64,000 nucleotides of DNA from Saccharicrinis sp963677245 (GTDB taxonomy: Bacteria > Bacteroidota > Bacteroidia > Bacteroidales > Marinilabiliaceae): NCBI GenBank assembly GCA_963677245.1, contig OY781921.1:248001-312000 (forward strand). Direction: 5' to 3'. The notes beneath the pieces were generated by a model. The model was given only the letters and a program-made list of their open reading frames with translations. It was not told the origin of the DNA and did no database searches. Both the position numbers and the translations under genes were made by a program. Within the stretch, counting starts at the first letter, position 1. Each line of letters begins with the position of its first letter. This document shows, piece after piece, positions 1-7,491 of this stretch.

Positions 1-545
1 ATAAGAAAATCTATTTTTAAAATAGTTCTAATAGGCCTCAGCCAGTTAAACAGAAATATCTAAAACAGCTCTGTATTAGATTTTTTTATTCTGACACATT
101 TTTGTTTCACTGTATGGCAGCGTGCAATGAGCTGCTGCAATTTGGCTCAGTCAATTGCAAGTCTACAATAAGCTGAAACAGTTTAGCTCAGTCAATTGCA
201 AGTTTGCAATAAGCTGAAACAGTTTGGCTCAGTCAATTGCAAGTTTGCAATAAGCCGAAACAGTTTGGCTCAATCAATTGCAAGTTTACAATAAGCCGAA
301 ACAGTTTGGTTCAGTCAATTGTAAGTTTACAATAAACCGAAACAGAAATTCTCCATTAATTGACATCGCTATACTCCAACTTCCATTTTTTAGATAGGAT
401 TTTGTTAAGTGAATAATTATATTTGACTTTCTAATTTAACTAAAGATAAAATTATGAAGTTGTGCTTGTGGTTTAGATAGGGATCATAAATGCAATGTGT
501 TTATCGGAAAGTTGGGCAACATTAAGAACGACAAAATAACATTAT
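1..545. other. Intergenic region before the first gene
   Basis: Apart from the 41-bp repeats, no coding signal is seen. A TATATTTG element lies at 418-425 and matches the Bacteroidota -7 consensus, but no TTG sits 19-21 bases upstream, so it is only a weak promoter candidate for the gene at 546. Confidence 0.5.
141..345. repeat. Five tandem 41-bp palindromic repeats
   Basis: Five head-to-tail units of exactly 41 bp (141-181, 182-222, 223-263, 264-304, 305-345) with no spacers. Each carries an inverted repeat of 7-bp arms around GT (ATTGCAA-GT-TTGCAAT in units 2 and 3), and each unit junction can form a second stem (GCCGAA-ACAG-TTTGGC type). Unit 5 has changes in both arms (ATTGTAA/TTACAAT) that keep pairing. 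The junction stems vary between GCT/AGC, GCT/GGC and GCC/GGC, which also preserves pairing. No ORF spans them. Function is unknown. Confidence 0.9.
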
Positions 546-1643
546 ATGAAAAGTGAATTATTTACCTTGATAGCATCTGGGGCATCGGGATTAATTGGTT
601 ATGCGATAAGAGAATGGCAGAACCATTTAAAACCATTTATTTCAATAATTAGATTCGAGGGAGATAATTATATAACATCCTCTGAAGTTGAAATAAATAA
701 GAATCTTGTAGACAAGACAAATGACTCATTTTTTATAGAACCTTTAGATTCCTTCACTCCGTTAGAGCGACTGCATGATTCAAAAGAACAATCATCGTAT
801 ATTGAACATGTTGGACATTCTATTCTTGGGTATTGCCAAGAAATTGAGAAAGTAATTAGAGATAATGAGCCTGATTTAGAGTTAATAAAGTCATTGACAA
901 GACTATTTGCAGTTGAAGGTTTTAATACTTATTTAGGGTCTTTAATTGTTATGGGCCGTATTGAAATTTTTAATAATAATACAGACGGAATTAATTTATT
1001 TGATCTAGTTGAGTCGCAAAAAGTGAATAATGGTTGTTTTGTTTTGTCCAGCCGAGGTTTTTATATCGCACTCGGACAGGATTTTAATGACGATACTTTA
1101 AATAAGAACATATTTGAGCCAATTTTAAATGCTTTAATTCAATTAAATAAAGACCAGATTAATACATTATCAAACCAAATTAAGATATGTATTGAACATG
1201 AAATAAAAATTGCTAAAGACATATTGCCTGAATTAAAAGAAATTTCAAATGAGCATTCTAATTGGGAGACGTATTTATATATCGCTAATTTAAAAAAGAC
1301 ACCACTTCTACTTAATAGCACAGCAAAGCTATATGTGAAAGATAAGACTGGAGCATCTTTTATCGAGGAATGTAGTTTATCTGTACAAAAAACTGATGAG
1401 GATGGAAATGAAAATATGTTCCATTTAGAATCTCCTTTGATAATACCTAGTGGAGATAATGTTTATGTAAGTTTCTTTACCAAAAAGACACAAAAAGAAA
1501 TGGATAGAGGACGGGATTTTAGAAACACGTTTGCGCATGGAGAAGCTAAGGCATGGTTAGAATTAGATATGGTTGGAATTGGTCTTTTAAAAAGAAGAAA
1601 ATTCGCTACCCCAAAAGTTATATTCAAGGAAATCAATGAATAA
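546..1643 (+). CDS. Hypothetical protein with N-terminal hydrophobic segment
   Basis: 365 residues, not recognised as any named family. Residues 5-20 are mildly hydrophobic and Gly/Ala-rich, so the protein may be membrane-associated. The rest is soluble, mixed alpha/beta and acidic, ending in a basic tail (LKRRKFATPK). The ATG at 546 is the first in a long open frame. It is the first gene of an accessory stretch of orphan genes and is followed by a long inverted-repeat module at 1644-1816. That setting is typical of mobile or defence-type accessory genes, but nothing in the sequence shows such a role. Confidence 0.7.
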   Translation: MKSELFTLIASGASGLIGYAIREWQNHLKPFISIIRFEGDNYITSSEVEINKNLVDKTNDSFFIEPLDSFTPLERLHDSKEQSSYIEHVGHSILGYCQEIEKVIRDNEPDLELIKSLTRLFAVEGFNTYLGSLIVMGRIEIFNNNTDGINLFDLVESQKVNNGCFVLSSRGFYIALGQDFNDDTLNKNIFEPILNALIQLNKDQINTLSNQIKICIEHEIKIAKDILPELKEISNEHSNWETYLYIANLKKTPLLLNSTAKLYVKDKTGASFIEECSLSVQKTDEDGNENMFHLESPLIIPSGDNVYVSFFTKKTQKEMDRGRDFRNTFAHGEAKAWLELDMVGIGLLKRRKFATPKVIFKEINE

Positions 1644-1816
1644 CGTGGTCCAACCCGTTAGGTAGCATTGGGAAGGGAATTTTGGTTATCGACCACCGCC
1701 AAATCTTTGATTTAGTTTAATTAGGAAAAGATAAAAACAAATAAAAGATTTGGCTCGGTGGTGTTTTGATAGGTTATTCATTCAATCTCCATATGCTTCA
1801 TCTAGCCAACCGTTAA
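1644..1816. repeat. Cassette-boundary-like intergenic module C
   Basis: Begins right after the stop of the gene at 546. It contains a long inverted repeat (arms about 1692-1707 and 1744-1762; ACCACCGCCAAATCTTT against AAAGATTTGGCTCGGTGGT) and is bounded by near-direct repeats CCAACCCGTTA (about 1652) and CCAACCGTTA (about 1805). The stretch CCGCCAAATCT...GATTT recurs in module D near 3420. The overall form recalls integron attC-like recombination sites, but the canonical core sites are not cleanly present. Confidence 0.55.
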
Positions 1817-1843
1817 CGAACAATTGATTAGCATAATGGAAAA

Positions 1844-2410
1844 ATGGATATGAATATAGGTGTGATAATTTTGATTGTATTTTTAACATGTTGGTTGGTA
1901 GTGACTGTTTATGAATTACGAAATATTCATAGCTTCAACTTGAAGTTCCTCGACATTGGAGTTACGATTTTACGAAAGGAAATTAACCCAAGATTCATAA
2001 ATTGGAAAGGCTTTGATGGAATTTATGAAGAAAAAGAAGGAAAGTTTGTTTTCTTGCCTGACTTGAAAATTGGATATTTCGTGACAATATTTCGATTTTA
2101 TAGGAGATATGGTTTGATAGGAGGAAGTTATAATATATTTCCGTTAACCATCTTTGGAAGTTTTGCGGAAATTGAAGGCAGACTTATAATAAAATACAAA
2201 GTATCATATAGACTGGCATTCTTAGTTGGTTTCATTTGCATTCTTTGGTTTTGCATTCCAATCCTGACAATGAATTTTTCGTCTATTATTGCTTCTATAA
2301 TTGGAACTGCTTTGACTTGTTTAATAACCTATTTAGCATATGTTTTTAAGAAAATGAAAATGAAACTTCTAACAGACGAGTTAAAGAATTTATTGAATGT
2401 AAAAGAATAA
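1844..2410 (+). CDS. Hypothetical membrane protein
   Basis: 188 residues with one N-terminal transmembrane helix (about 5-24) and a C-terminal pair (about 127-147 and 150-168), leaving a soluble segment of about 100 residues between. The C-terminus is Lys-rich (FKKMKMK), consistent with a cytoplasmic tail. No family recognised. The start could be either Met at 1844 or 1850. It is a single orphan gene between intergenic modules C and A and is probably transcribed alone or as part of a cassette array. Confidence 0.7.
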   Translation: MDMNIGVIILIVFLTCWLVVTVYELRNIHSFNLKFLDIGVTILRKEINPRFINWKGFDGIYEEKEGKFVFLPDLKIGYFVTIFRFYRRYGLIGGSYNIFPLTIFGSFAEIEGRLIIKYKVSYRLAFLVGFICILWFCIPILTMNFSSIIASIIGTALTCLITYLAYVFKKMKMKLLTDELKNLLNVKE

Positions 2411-2422
2411 AAGCCCCTAAGA

Positions 2423-2506
2423 TGTGGTAATAAGGCATTGGAGGATTCGGGCCTGCTTCTGTTCGGTCAGTAAGATTGTCCCTCGTCAATCCGCCACGAC
2501 TTCATA
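2423..2506. repeat. Cassette-type intergenic module A
   Basis: Shares with module B (4273-4384) the motif AATAAGGCATTGG, a TTCTGTTCGGTC segment and 25 identical bases (2482-2506 against 4360-4384, containing CAATCCGCCACGACTTCATA). It lies just downstream of the membrane-protein gene and upstream of the next orphan gene, so the repeated DNA flanks genes rather than coding. Confidence 0.75.
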
Positions 2507-2539
2507 ACACAGGGCGTTGGTCGCAAGCAAAGATATATA

Positions 2540-2848
2540 GTGCATATGGATACAGATGATTTATCAAGAGAATCCTACGAGGGGATTTTAATAGAAGCTG
2601 AAAAATTAACACATGATTTGACTTTACATTTCGGTGTGTTATCAACTGATTGTAAAAATGAGATAGAATACCTTGATAATGCAGAGAAACTTGCAGAAGA
2701 AATAATGCAAGCGGAAGATTGGGAGTTAGATGATTTATTCTGGGGAAACCCTCCAGACAAAGAAAAATTGGATTTCACTCTTCGAAGAATTATCGGTAAT
2801 ATTGAGAAAATTACGAAAATTCCGATTGAGAAGCGACATTATGAATAA
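2540..2848 (+). CDS. Small hypothetical acidic protein
   Basis: 102 residues, acidic and predicted mostly helical, with Trp-containing motif WELDDLFWGNPPDKEKLDF near residues 60-80. No family recognised. Its stop (TAA, 2846-2848) lies inside the start of the downstream DUF6398-type gene (ATG at 2841), so the two overlap by 8 bases. This is a translational-coupling arrangement that suggests a functional pair. The start could be Met at 2540 or 2546. Confidence 0.65.
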   Translation: MHMDTDDLSRESYEGILIEAEKLTHDLTLHFGVLSTDCKNEIEYLDNAEKLAEEIMQAEDWELDDLFWGNPPDKEKLDFTLRRIIGNIEKITKIPIEKRHYE

Positions 2849-3344
2849 ACAAGAAATTAAGCAAAAAGAGGAGAAACTTCTTGAAATGACTGGGATATTC
2901 TGTGCCCAGAAACTAGATGATGATTATTTTCAGTTATGTGAAAAGTTAATTAAAAAACTTGGGAGAAAAAGAGACGTTCCTTTTCAGAGAGGTAAACTTG
3001 AAATTTGGGCAGCAGCAGTTGTTTATGCTATCGGTTCGATAAATTTTCTTTTTGATAAATCATTCGAGCCATATATGACAGCAGAACAGATTAGTGAATA
3101 TTTTGGAACAAAGAATTCGACTGTTTCTAATAAAGCCAGACAGATTAAAGATATGTTTGATATGTGGCATTTCAGTCCAGAGTTTTCGACACAGAAAATG
3201 GCAGCAGATAATCCGGTTAATAATATGGTAATGGTTGACGGGTTTATTGTGCCTCTGGGTACTTTGCCATTAGATTTACAGGAGATGGTTAAGGAAGCAA
3301 GGTCTCGTGGAGAAGATATTGAATTTCAATCAGAACAGAGATAA
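2841..3344 (+). CDS. DUF6398-type protein
   Basis: 167 residues from the ATG at 2841. An upstream in-frame extension to 2730 lies wholly inside the previous gene in another frame and is not used. The central region (GKLEIWAAAVVYAIGSINF, then MTAEQISEYFGTKNSTVSNKA) matches my memory of the DUF6398 domain. It contains a helix-turn-helix-like segment at about residues 80-105 that could bind DNA, and the C-terminal part ends in a VDGFIVPLGTLP-type motif. It overlaps the preceding 102-residue ORF by 8 bases. Function of the family is unknown; a regulatory or toxin/antitoxin-like role would be speculation. Confidence 0.8.
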   Translation: MNKQEIKQKEEKLLEMTGIFCAQKLDDDYFQLCEKLIKKLGRKRDVPFQRGKLEIWAAAVVYAIGSINFLFDKSFEPYMTAEQISEYFGTKNSTVSNKARQIKDMFDMWHFSPEFSTQKMAADNPVNNMVMVDGFIVPLGTLPLDLQEMVKEARSRGEDIEFQSEQR

Positions 3345-3435
3345 TACCAGCTGCCAATACTAAATATAAGCAATAGCGGTTTCTGTGGGTATTTTGGCAG
3401 TTGAGGTTTTAATCAGCCCCCGCCAAATCTGCCGA
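3345..3435. repeat. Cassette-type intergenic module D
   Basis: Follows the DUF6398-type gene immediately. It has an imperfect inverted repeat (CTGCCAATAC at 3351-3360 against GTATTTTGGCAG at 3389-3400) and then CCGCCAAATCT...GATTT, shared with module C. The in-frame ORF extension of the next gene through here is not coding. Confidence 0.55.
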
Positions 3436-3516
3436 TTTGACTACTTTGTAACTAGATACCAAACTGCTTTAAAGTACGCTACTTACTTATATTACTTAAT
3501 GTTAGTACCAATTAAA

Positions 3517-4272
3517 ATGAAACAGCTTCTTACTATATTAGGACTTTTTCTCACAACAGTTACACATTCTCAAATAGATAGATTTGATGGAGTTTATTCT
3601 GATGGTGAAAGCTATATCAAATTTTGGGATGATAGTCTTGAATTTAAACTATGTGAGGTTGGGTGTGATGGATGGTTCTGTAATCGTGGATTAGGCAACT
3701 ATTATATTAATGATTCTATTATTTTTATTGAGACAATTTCTCCAAACAGATTTGGATTTTCAAGATACAGTCAAAAAGGTGATAAAATATTGGATGATAT
3801 TATTACAATATTTTTTTATGATGATTTAGGTAGGTTACATGACAGTATAATCTTTGAAGTTTACGGACAAAAATGGTTTGAAAGTTATAGCGTATTTGAT
3901 GGGAAAATAAATTTAGATTTGAGTCAAGTTGATAAACCGCGGGAGATAAAGATAAGGGGATGGCAGGACGGTCAATGCTGCTATTACGGTATCCCTATTA
4001 ATAATATCTTGTCTGATACCATAGAGGTTTATTTACCAAAATACTCACATATTGAGAAACAAGAAGTGAAATTTGACTTTATTTTAACAAATGATTCTTT
4101 GAATGTGAGATGGTCAACATATGGATATAAACCACCACCATTTTCTTTAAGGTCAAAACTTAGATTTGGTTTATGGTGTTTTTCTCACTCTTGGCCATGG
4201 AATTATGGAAAATGTGAATTAAAAAGAGTAAATGTTCATTCGAATGATTATTTTAAACTGACAAAAAATTAA
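3517..4272 (+). CDS. Secreted hypothetical protein
   Basis: 251 residues from the ATG at 3517, where a clear signal peptide begins (MKQLLTILGLFLTTVTHSQ, cleavage after SQ or nearby). The longer frame starting at 3385 would run through a repeat module and put about 44 residues before the signal, so it is rejected. The mature protein is rich in Tyr, Trp and Asp, with several Cys (CEVGCDGWFC and QCCYYG), suggesting disulfides and an extracytoplasmic location. No family recognised. It sits between modules D and B. Confidence 0.75.
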   Translation: MKQLLTILGLFLTTVTHSQIDRFDGVYSDGESYIKFWDDSLEFKLCEVGCDGWFCNRGLGNYYINDSIIFIETISPNRFGFSRYSQKGDKILDDIITIFFYDDLGRLHDSIIFEVYGQKWFESYSVFDGKINLDLSQVDKPREIKIRGWQDGQCCYYGIPINNILSDTIEVYLPKYSHIEKQEVKFDFILTNDSLNVRWSTYGYKPPPFSLRSKLRFGLWCFSHSWPWNYGKCELKRVNVHSNDYFKLTKN

Positions 4273-4384
4273 CTGGTGTTAATAAGGCATTGGTGTGTTT
4301 GTACCGATTCGACAGGGACGAATCTCGTGCCTGGTTCTGTTCGGTCGGACAGATTGCCTCTCGTCAATCCGCCACGACTTCATA
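4273..4384. repeat. Cassette-type intergenic module B
   Basis: Related to module A (see 2423-2506), with 25 identical bases at 4360-4384 and a shared AATAAGGCATTGG. It additionally contains a hairpin GATTCG (4306-4311) / CGAATC (4319-4324). The apparent ORF start at 4295 lies in this module and is not used by the downstream gene. Confidence 0.75.
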
Positions 4385-4450
4385 GTACTTCGGGTTCAAA
4401 GATCCTACTTGAATACAATAAAAAGATTAACCCTAAATTTTGATAAAACC

Positions 4451-4999
4451 ATGATCCATTTAAAAAATTACATTCAATTTGCTGTAGTACTATTGTTAAT
4501 AATTACAGCGAGCTGTCATACAAAACCACAAGTAGATTCCTTTTTCACGCAAAGTGAAATAGCTCACTTTAGAAATTATTCCAGGAATGACACAGTTTGT
4601 TTTTGTGATTCCATCGGAAATATAGAAAAAATGACAATTCAGACCATTATAGGAAGTTATAATCAAACCGGGGTGTTCATAAAGAATATGTATACCGATT
4701 TAAGGATTGTGATTGAAAATAATGGTACTGAGCAAGATTTATTTACAATTTCTAAAGATTCAAATACCGATAAGCCTAATATTATTATAAACTTCAAGGA
4801 TTTTATTAATAAAACTGCTGAAGTAGATTTTGAAAAGCTTAATAAAGACACCATTTTACTAAATGGAAAAGAAATAACGAACTATTATAGAATTGAAAAT
4901 GAATTAAAAGGGCATGCTGTAAAAACTATCATATGGACTGATTCAAAAGGCCTAACTGCATTTCAATTAGATGATCATTCCTGGATGACTCTTAAATAA
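4451..4999 (+). CDS. Putative lipoprotein
   Basis: 182 residues from the ATG at 4451. A signal sequence (LKNYIQFAVVLLLIITASC) ends in a Cys near residue 21, consistent with a lipobox (TASC, a loose fit), so the protein is probably lipid-anchored. The remainder is small and hydrophilic; no family recognised. The frame is open back to 4295 but that part is repeat module B. It is one more orphan gene of the accessory stretch. Confidence 0.7.
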   Translation: MIHLKNYIQFAVVLLLIITASCHTKPQVDSFFTQSEIAHFRNYSRNDTVCFCDSIGNIEKMTIQTIIGSYNQTGVFIKNMYTDLRIVIENNGTEQDLFTISKDSNTDKPNIIINFKDFINKTAEVDFEKLNKDTILLNGKEITNYYRIENELKGHAVKTIIWTDSKGLTAFQLDDHSWMTLK

Positions 5000-5114
5000 A
5001 ATCACAACAAATAGGTTGTAAACATCTTAAATGTTTGACTATTATGAAGCTCATATTTTTCCACTTCTTATTATCTATCCTAAGTTAACGGATAATAACA
5101 ATTAAAATATAATC

Positions 5115-5540
5115 ATGAATGATTTAGATTTGTTTTTGAAAGATCTCAGTGACGTTGAATTAGCAAAATTTATTGCCTATAGGCTGAATGACTTTTTAGG
5201 AACTTCAAAAGAAAAAATAATAGCAGAAGCCAAATTAAGAAATTTGAATCATGAAGACTTGAAGCGATTATTCAATGAATATATTCAGCCGCAAGAAAAA
5301 GCCAAAAATAAGTGCCTACAATGCGGTTCTACTAGGTTATTTGTTGAGACCGATTATGATATAAGACAAAGAAAATATTCAAGTTATGAAGTAGCTATTG
5401 AGTCAAATCGATGCAGAATATGCGGTTATAATCCAGAGAAGAATAGCAAGGGATTTTTGAATTGTATAAAGAGAAAGCTTGGTTTATTTCATAAGACTAG
5501 ATTAAAAACACCAGAAATTGATGGTAACATGTTTACGTAA
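5115..5540 (+). CDS. Hypothetical zinc-ribbon-like protein
   Basis: 141 residues. The N-terminal 60 residues are helical and charged. They are followed by two CxxC knuckles (CLQC at 67-70 and CRIC at about 98-101) spaced as in a treble-clef or zinc-ribbon fold, then a basic C-terminal tail (CIKRKLGLFHKTRLK). Metal binding is inferred from the Cys pairs, with no named family recognised. Upstream 5000-5114 contains only AT-rich DNA and a small palindrome (AAACATCTTAAATGTTT). Confidence 0.7.
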   Translation: MNDLDLFLKDLSDVELAKFIAYRLNDFLGTSKEKIIAEAKLRNLNHEDLKRLFNEYIQPQEKAKNKCLQCGSTRLFVETDYDIRQRKYSSYEVAIESNRCRICGYNPEKNSKGFLNCIKRKLGLFHKTRLKTPEIDGNMFT

Positions 5541-5637
5541 AAAGTAACAGCTAAACCTCGATTGTATAATCTCATTCCAGTAAAAAACAAAACTTTAGGA
5601 TAAGTATAATCTTTCTATATCTGTAAACAATGGCTTT

Positions 5638-6078
5638 ATGAATAACATTGATGTAATTAAAGTAAGTTTAAGAAACTTAAATGAAGAAGCTGAGAAGTAT
5701 TTCAATAATTCGTTTGATATTCGAATTGTCAGGTCTTTCTTTGATATCGTAACGGGACTTGAGTATATAATTACTAAACATTTTGTTTGTACAGAAGTAC
5801 TTGGGGATTTTAAAAAAGGACTTCCGAGGTATAAACATTTAGATTTTGGTTTAATAGAAAAAACATTTCTTGAAAAAATAAGTGAATATCCAATTGTAGG
5901 ATTTAGAAGTGGCGTTTCATTTCAAGATTATAAAGGATATAATGAAGAAATGGGATTTGTATATAGAAGTAAGAAACGGGAGTATGTTAGGAATGAAATC
6001 ACTAAGCAAATCATAGAAATTAACGCATTAGCAAAAGAAACTTTAAGAAAATTAATAACTTCTAATTTAAAAGCTTAA
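5638..6078 (+). CDS. Hypothetical protein
   Basis: 146 residues, soluble, charged, mixed helical, no signal peptide or membrane segment, no family recognised. It is the last orphan gene of the accessory stretch. The DNA after its stop (6079-6171) contains two copies of GTTATAGC (about 6094 and 6119), a hint of another intergenic module, but nothing matching modules A-D closely. Confidence 0.65.
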   Translation: MNNIDVIKVSLRNLNEEAEKYFNNSFDIRIVRSFFDIVTGLEYIITKHFVCTEVLGDFKKGLPRYKHLDFGLIEKTFLEKISEYPIVGFRSGVSFQDYKGYNEEMGFVYRSKKREYVRNEITKQIIEINALAKETLRKLITSNLKA

Positions 6079-6171
6079 CTATTAGACGTCGGTTATAGCA
6101 GCCTTCAGATATAGATGATTGTTATAGCTTCTTAATAAAAATATATGTTCTAATCCAACCAAAAAAAACAC

Positions 6172-6630
6172 ATGAAAAAGATTCAAAAATTATCAGCCAA
6201 CAAACATTACAGTGCAGTTAACCTCGGTAATTTAAACGATGTAAAAGATTATTCACTCATTCATCCCAAAAGTAAAAAACAGGTAGATGGCAAAGTGTTT
6301 ATTAAGGATGCTACTGATGCTACCGGAACTCAAATATCCTTTAATGTATTACCTCCACAAACGGACTTGCCCTATTTTCATATTCATTATAAAAACGAAG
6401 AAACCTATATTATTTTAAGTGGCACTGGTTTTTTTCAGGTAGATGATGATTGCTTTCCGATTGAAGAAGGAAGTGTGATTAGAGTAGCTCCGCAAGGAAA
6501 GCGAGGTTTGAGTAACTCATCGGATGGAATAATGAAATATATTGTGATACAATCTAAGGAACATTCTCTTGAAGAACATACAACAGATGATGGAGAGCGG
6601 ATTCCTGTTGAACCATTGTTTGGCAAGTAA
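6172..6630 (+). CDS. Cupin domain protein
   Basis: 152 residues with one cupin beta-barrel. Motif 1 is seen as PYFHIHYKNEETYIILSGTG (about residues 66-85; two His and a Glu as potential metal ligands) and motif 2 as IEEGSVIRVAPQGKRG. The usual His of motif 2 is not evident, so metal binding may be incomplete. Cupins of this size can be isomerases, dioxygenases or small-molecule sensors, and the substrate cannot be told. It is followed after about 125 bases by a Crp/Fnr-type regulator in the same direction, which may control it. Confidence 0.8.
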   Translation: MKKIQKLSANKHYSAVNLGNLNDVKDYSLIHPKSKKQVDGKVFIKDATDATGTQISFNVLPPQTDLPYFHIHYKNEETYIILSGTGFFQVDDDCFPIEEGSVIRVAPQGKRGLSNSSDGIMKYIVIQSKEHSLEEHTTDDGERIPVEPLFGK

Positions 6631-6755
6631 CAGTTGATAGTAGGTCTTTACTTATCCAATATCAATGAGTTATTGTTTTTGTATCGAAATAAATAGAGTA
6701 TTGAATCATACTTAAAATAGTATTATCATTGCGAACCCAATTTTATAAAAGAGCA

Positions 6756-7370
6756 ATGGATTTAACCATCAAGCCAGACGATTATCAGTTTTTATTCGAG
6801 TTCTTTAATCAGCTTAGTCCTGTAAGCGAGGTATTGTTTGAAAAGATAAAGTCGTTTACCCAAAAAAAGGTTTTTAAAAAGGGAGATTCTATCTTAAAAG
6901 CCGGAGAAATAGAATGTGGTTCTAATTTGGTTTTAAAAGGAGTGGTGCATCAATTCGTGTTTGATGAGGATAGTATAATTACCAATAATATTACACCTGC
7001 CGGACTGCCGTTTAATAGTTTAAAAAGTTATATAGAAGGAAGTCCTTCCAGTGAGATTCATGAAGCCATAACAGATGTTGAACTACTGTATTTTGCAAAG
7101 GAAGATATTGAGCAATTGGCAAAGGCAGATCACGAATTTAGTTATTTGATGTACAAGATTCATGAAATGATATTGCTGGATCGTGAAAACAGGATGTACC
7201 TGCTTCAATACAGAAATCCTTCGAAAAGATACCGACTTTTTTACGAAACAATAGAGCGCTCTAACTGGATGCTGGAAGACACGCCGGATAAATATATTGC
7301 CAGTTATTTAAATATGACTCCACAGCAATTTAGTAAAGAGAAGCGATTGTTTCATTCTAAGCAAGTTTAA
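6756..7370 (+). CDS. Crp/Fnr-family transcriptional regulator
   Basis: 204 residues from ATG 6756; an in-frame TTG at 6729 would add nine residues but is less likely. The N-terminal half is a cyclic-nucleotide-binding-type beta-roll (FKKGDSILKAGEIECGSNLVLKG). The C-terminal end is a compact helix-turn-helix (DKYIASYLNMTPQQFSKEKRL), the short form common in Bacteroidota. The nucleotide-binding Arg motif of E. coli Crp is absent, so the effector is unknown. No Cys cluster of Fnr type is seen. It probably regulates nearby genes such as the cupin. Confidence 0.85.
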   Translation: MDLTIKPDDYQFLFEFFNQLSPVSEVLFEKIKSFTQKKVFKKGDSILKAGEIECGSNLVLKGVVHQFVFDEDSIITNNITPAGLPFNSLKSYIEGSPSSEIHEAITDVELLYFAKEDIEQLAKADHEFSYLMYKIHEMILLDRENRMYLLQYRNPSKRYRLFYETIERSNWMLEDTPDKYIASYLNMTPQQFSKEKRLFHSKQV

Positions 7371-7491
7371 TAAGTAAAGTCTATTGTAAATCATATCTTT
7401 TTAATAGTTGAATAATGCCTCAACTTATGCTGAGATAACTTTTTATTGATTTAGTTTCTGTTGTTTTGCCATAAAATCAAACATATAATTC

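Noticed and set aside
141..345. CRISPR array
   Set aside because: Repeats are head to tail with no spacers and no cas genes in the window.
1644..1816. Confident integron attC call
   Set aside because: Long inverted repeat and boundary repeats are suggestive, but the standard core sites are not cleanly present and no integrase gene is in the window.
3385..3516. N-terminal extension of the secreted protein at 3517 (start at 3385)
   Set aside because: It passes through a repeated intergenic module, and a proper signal peptide starts at 3517.
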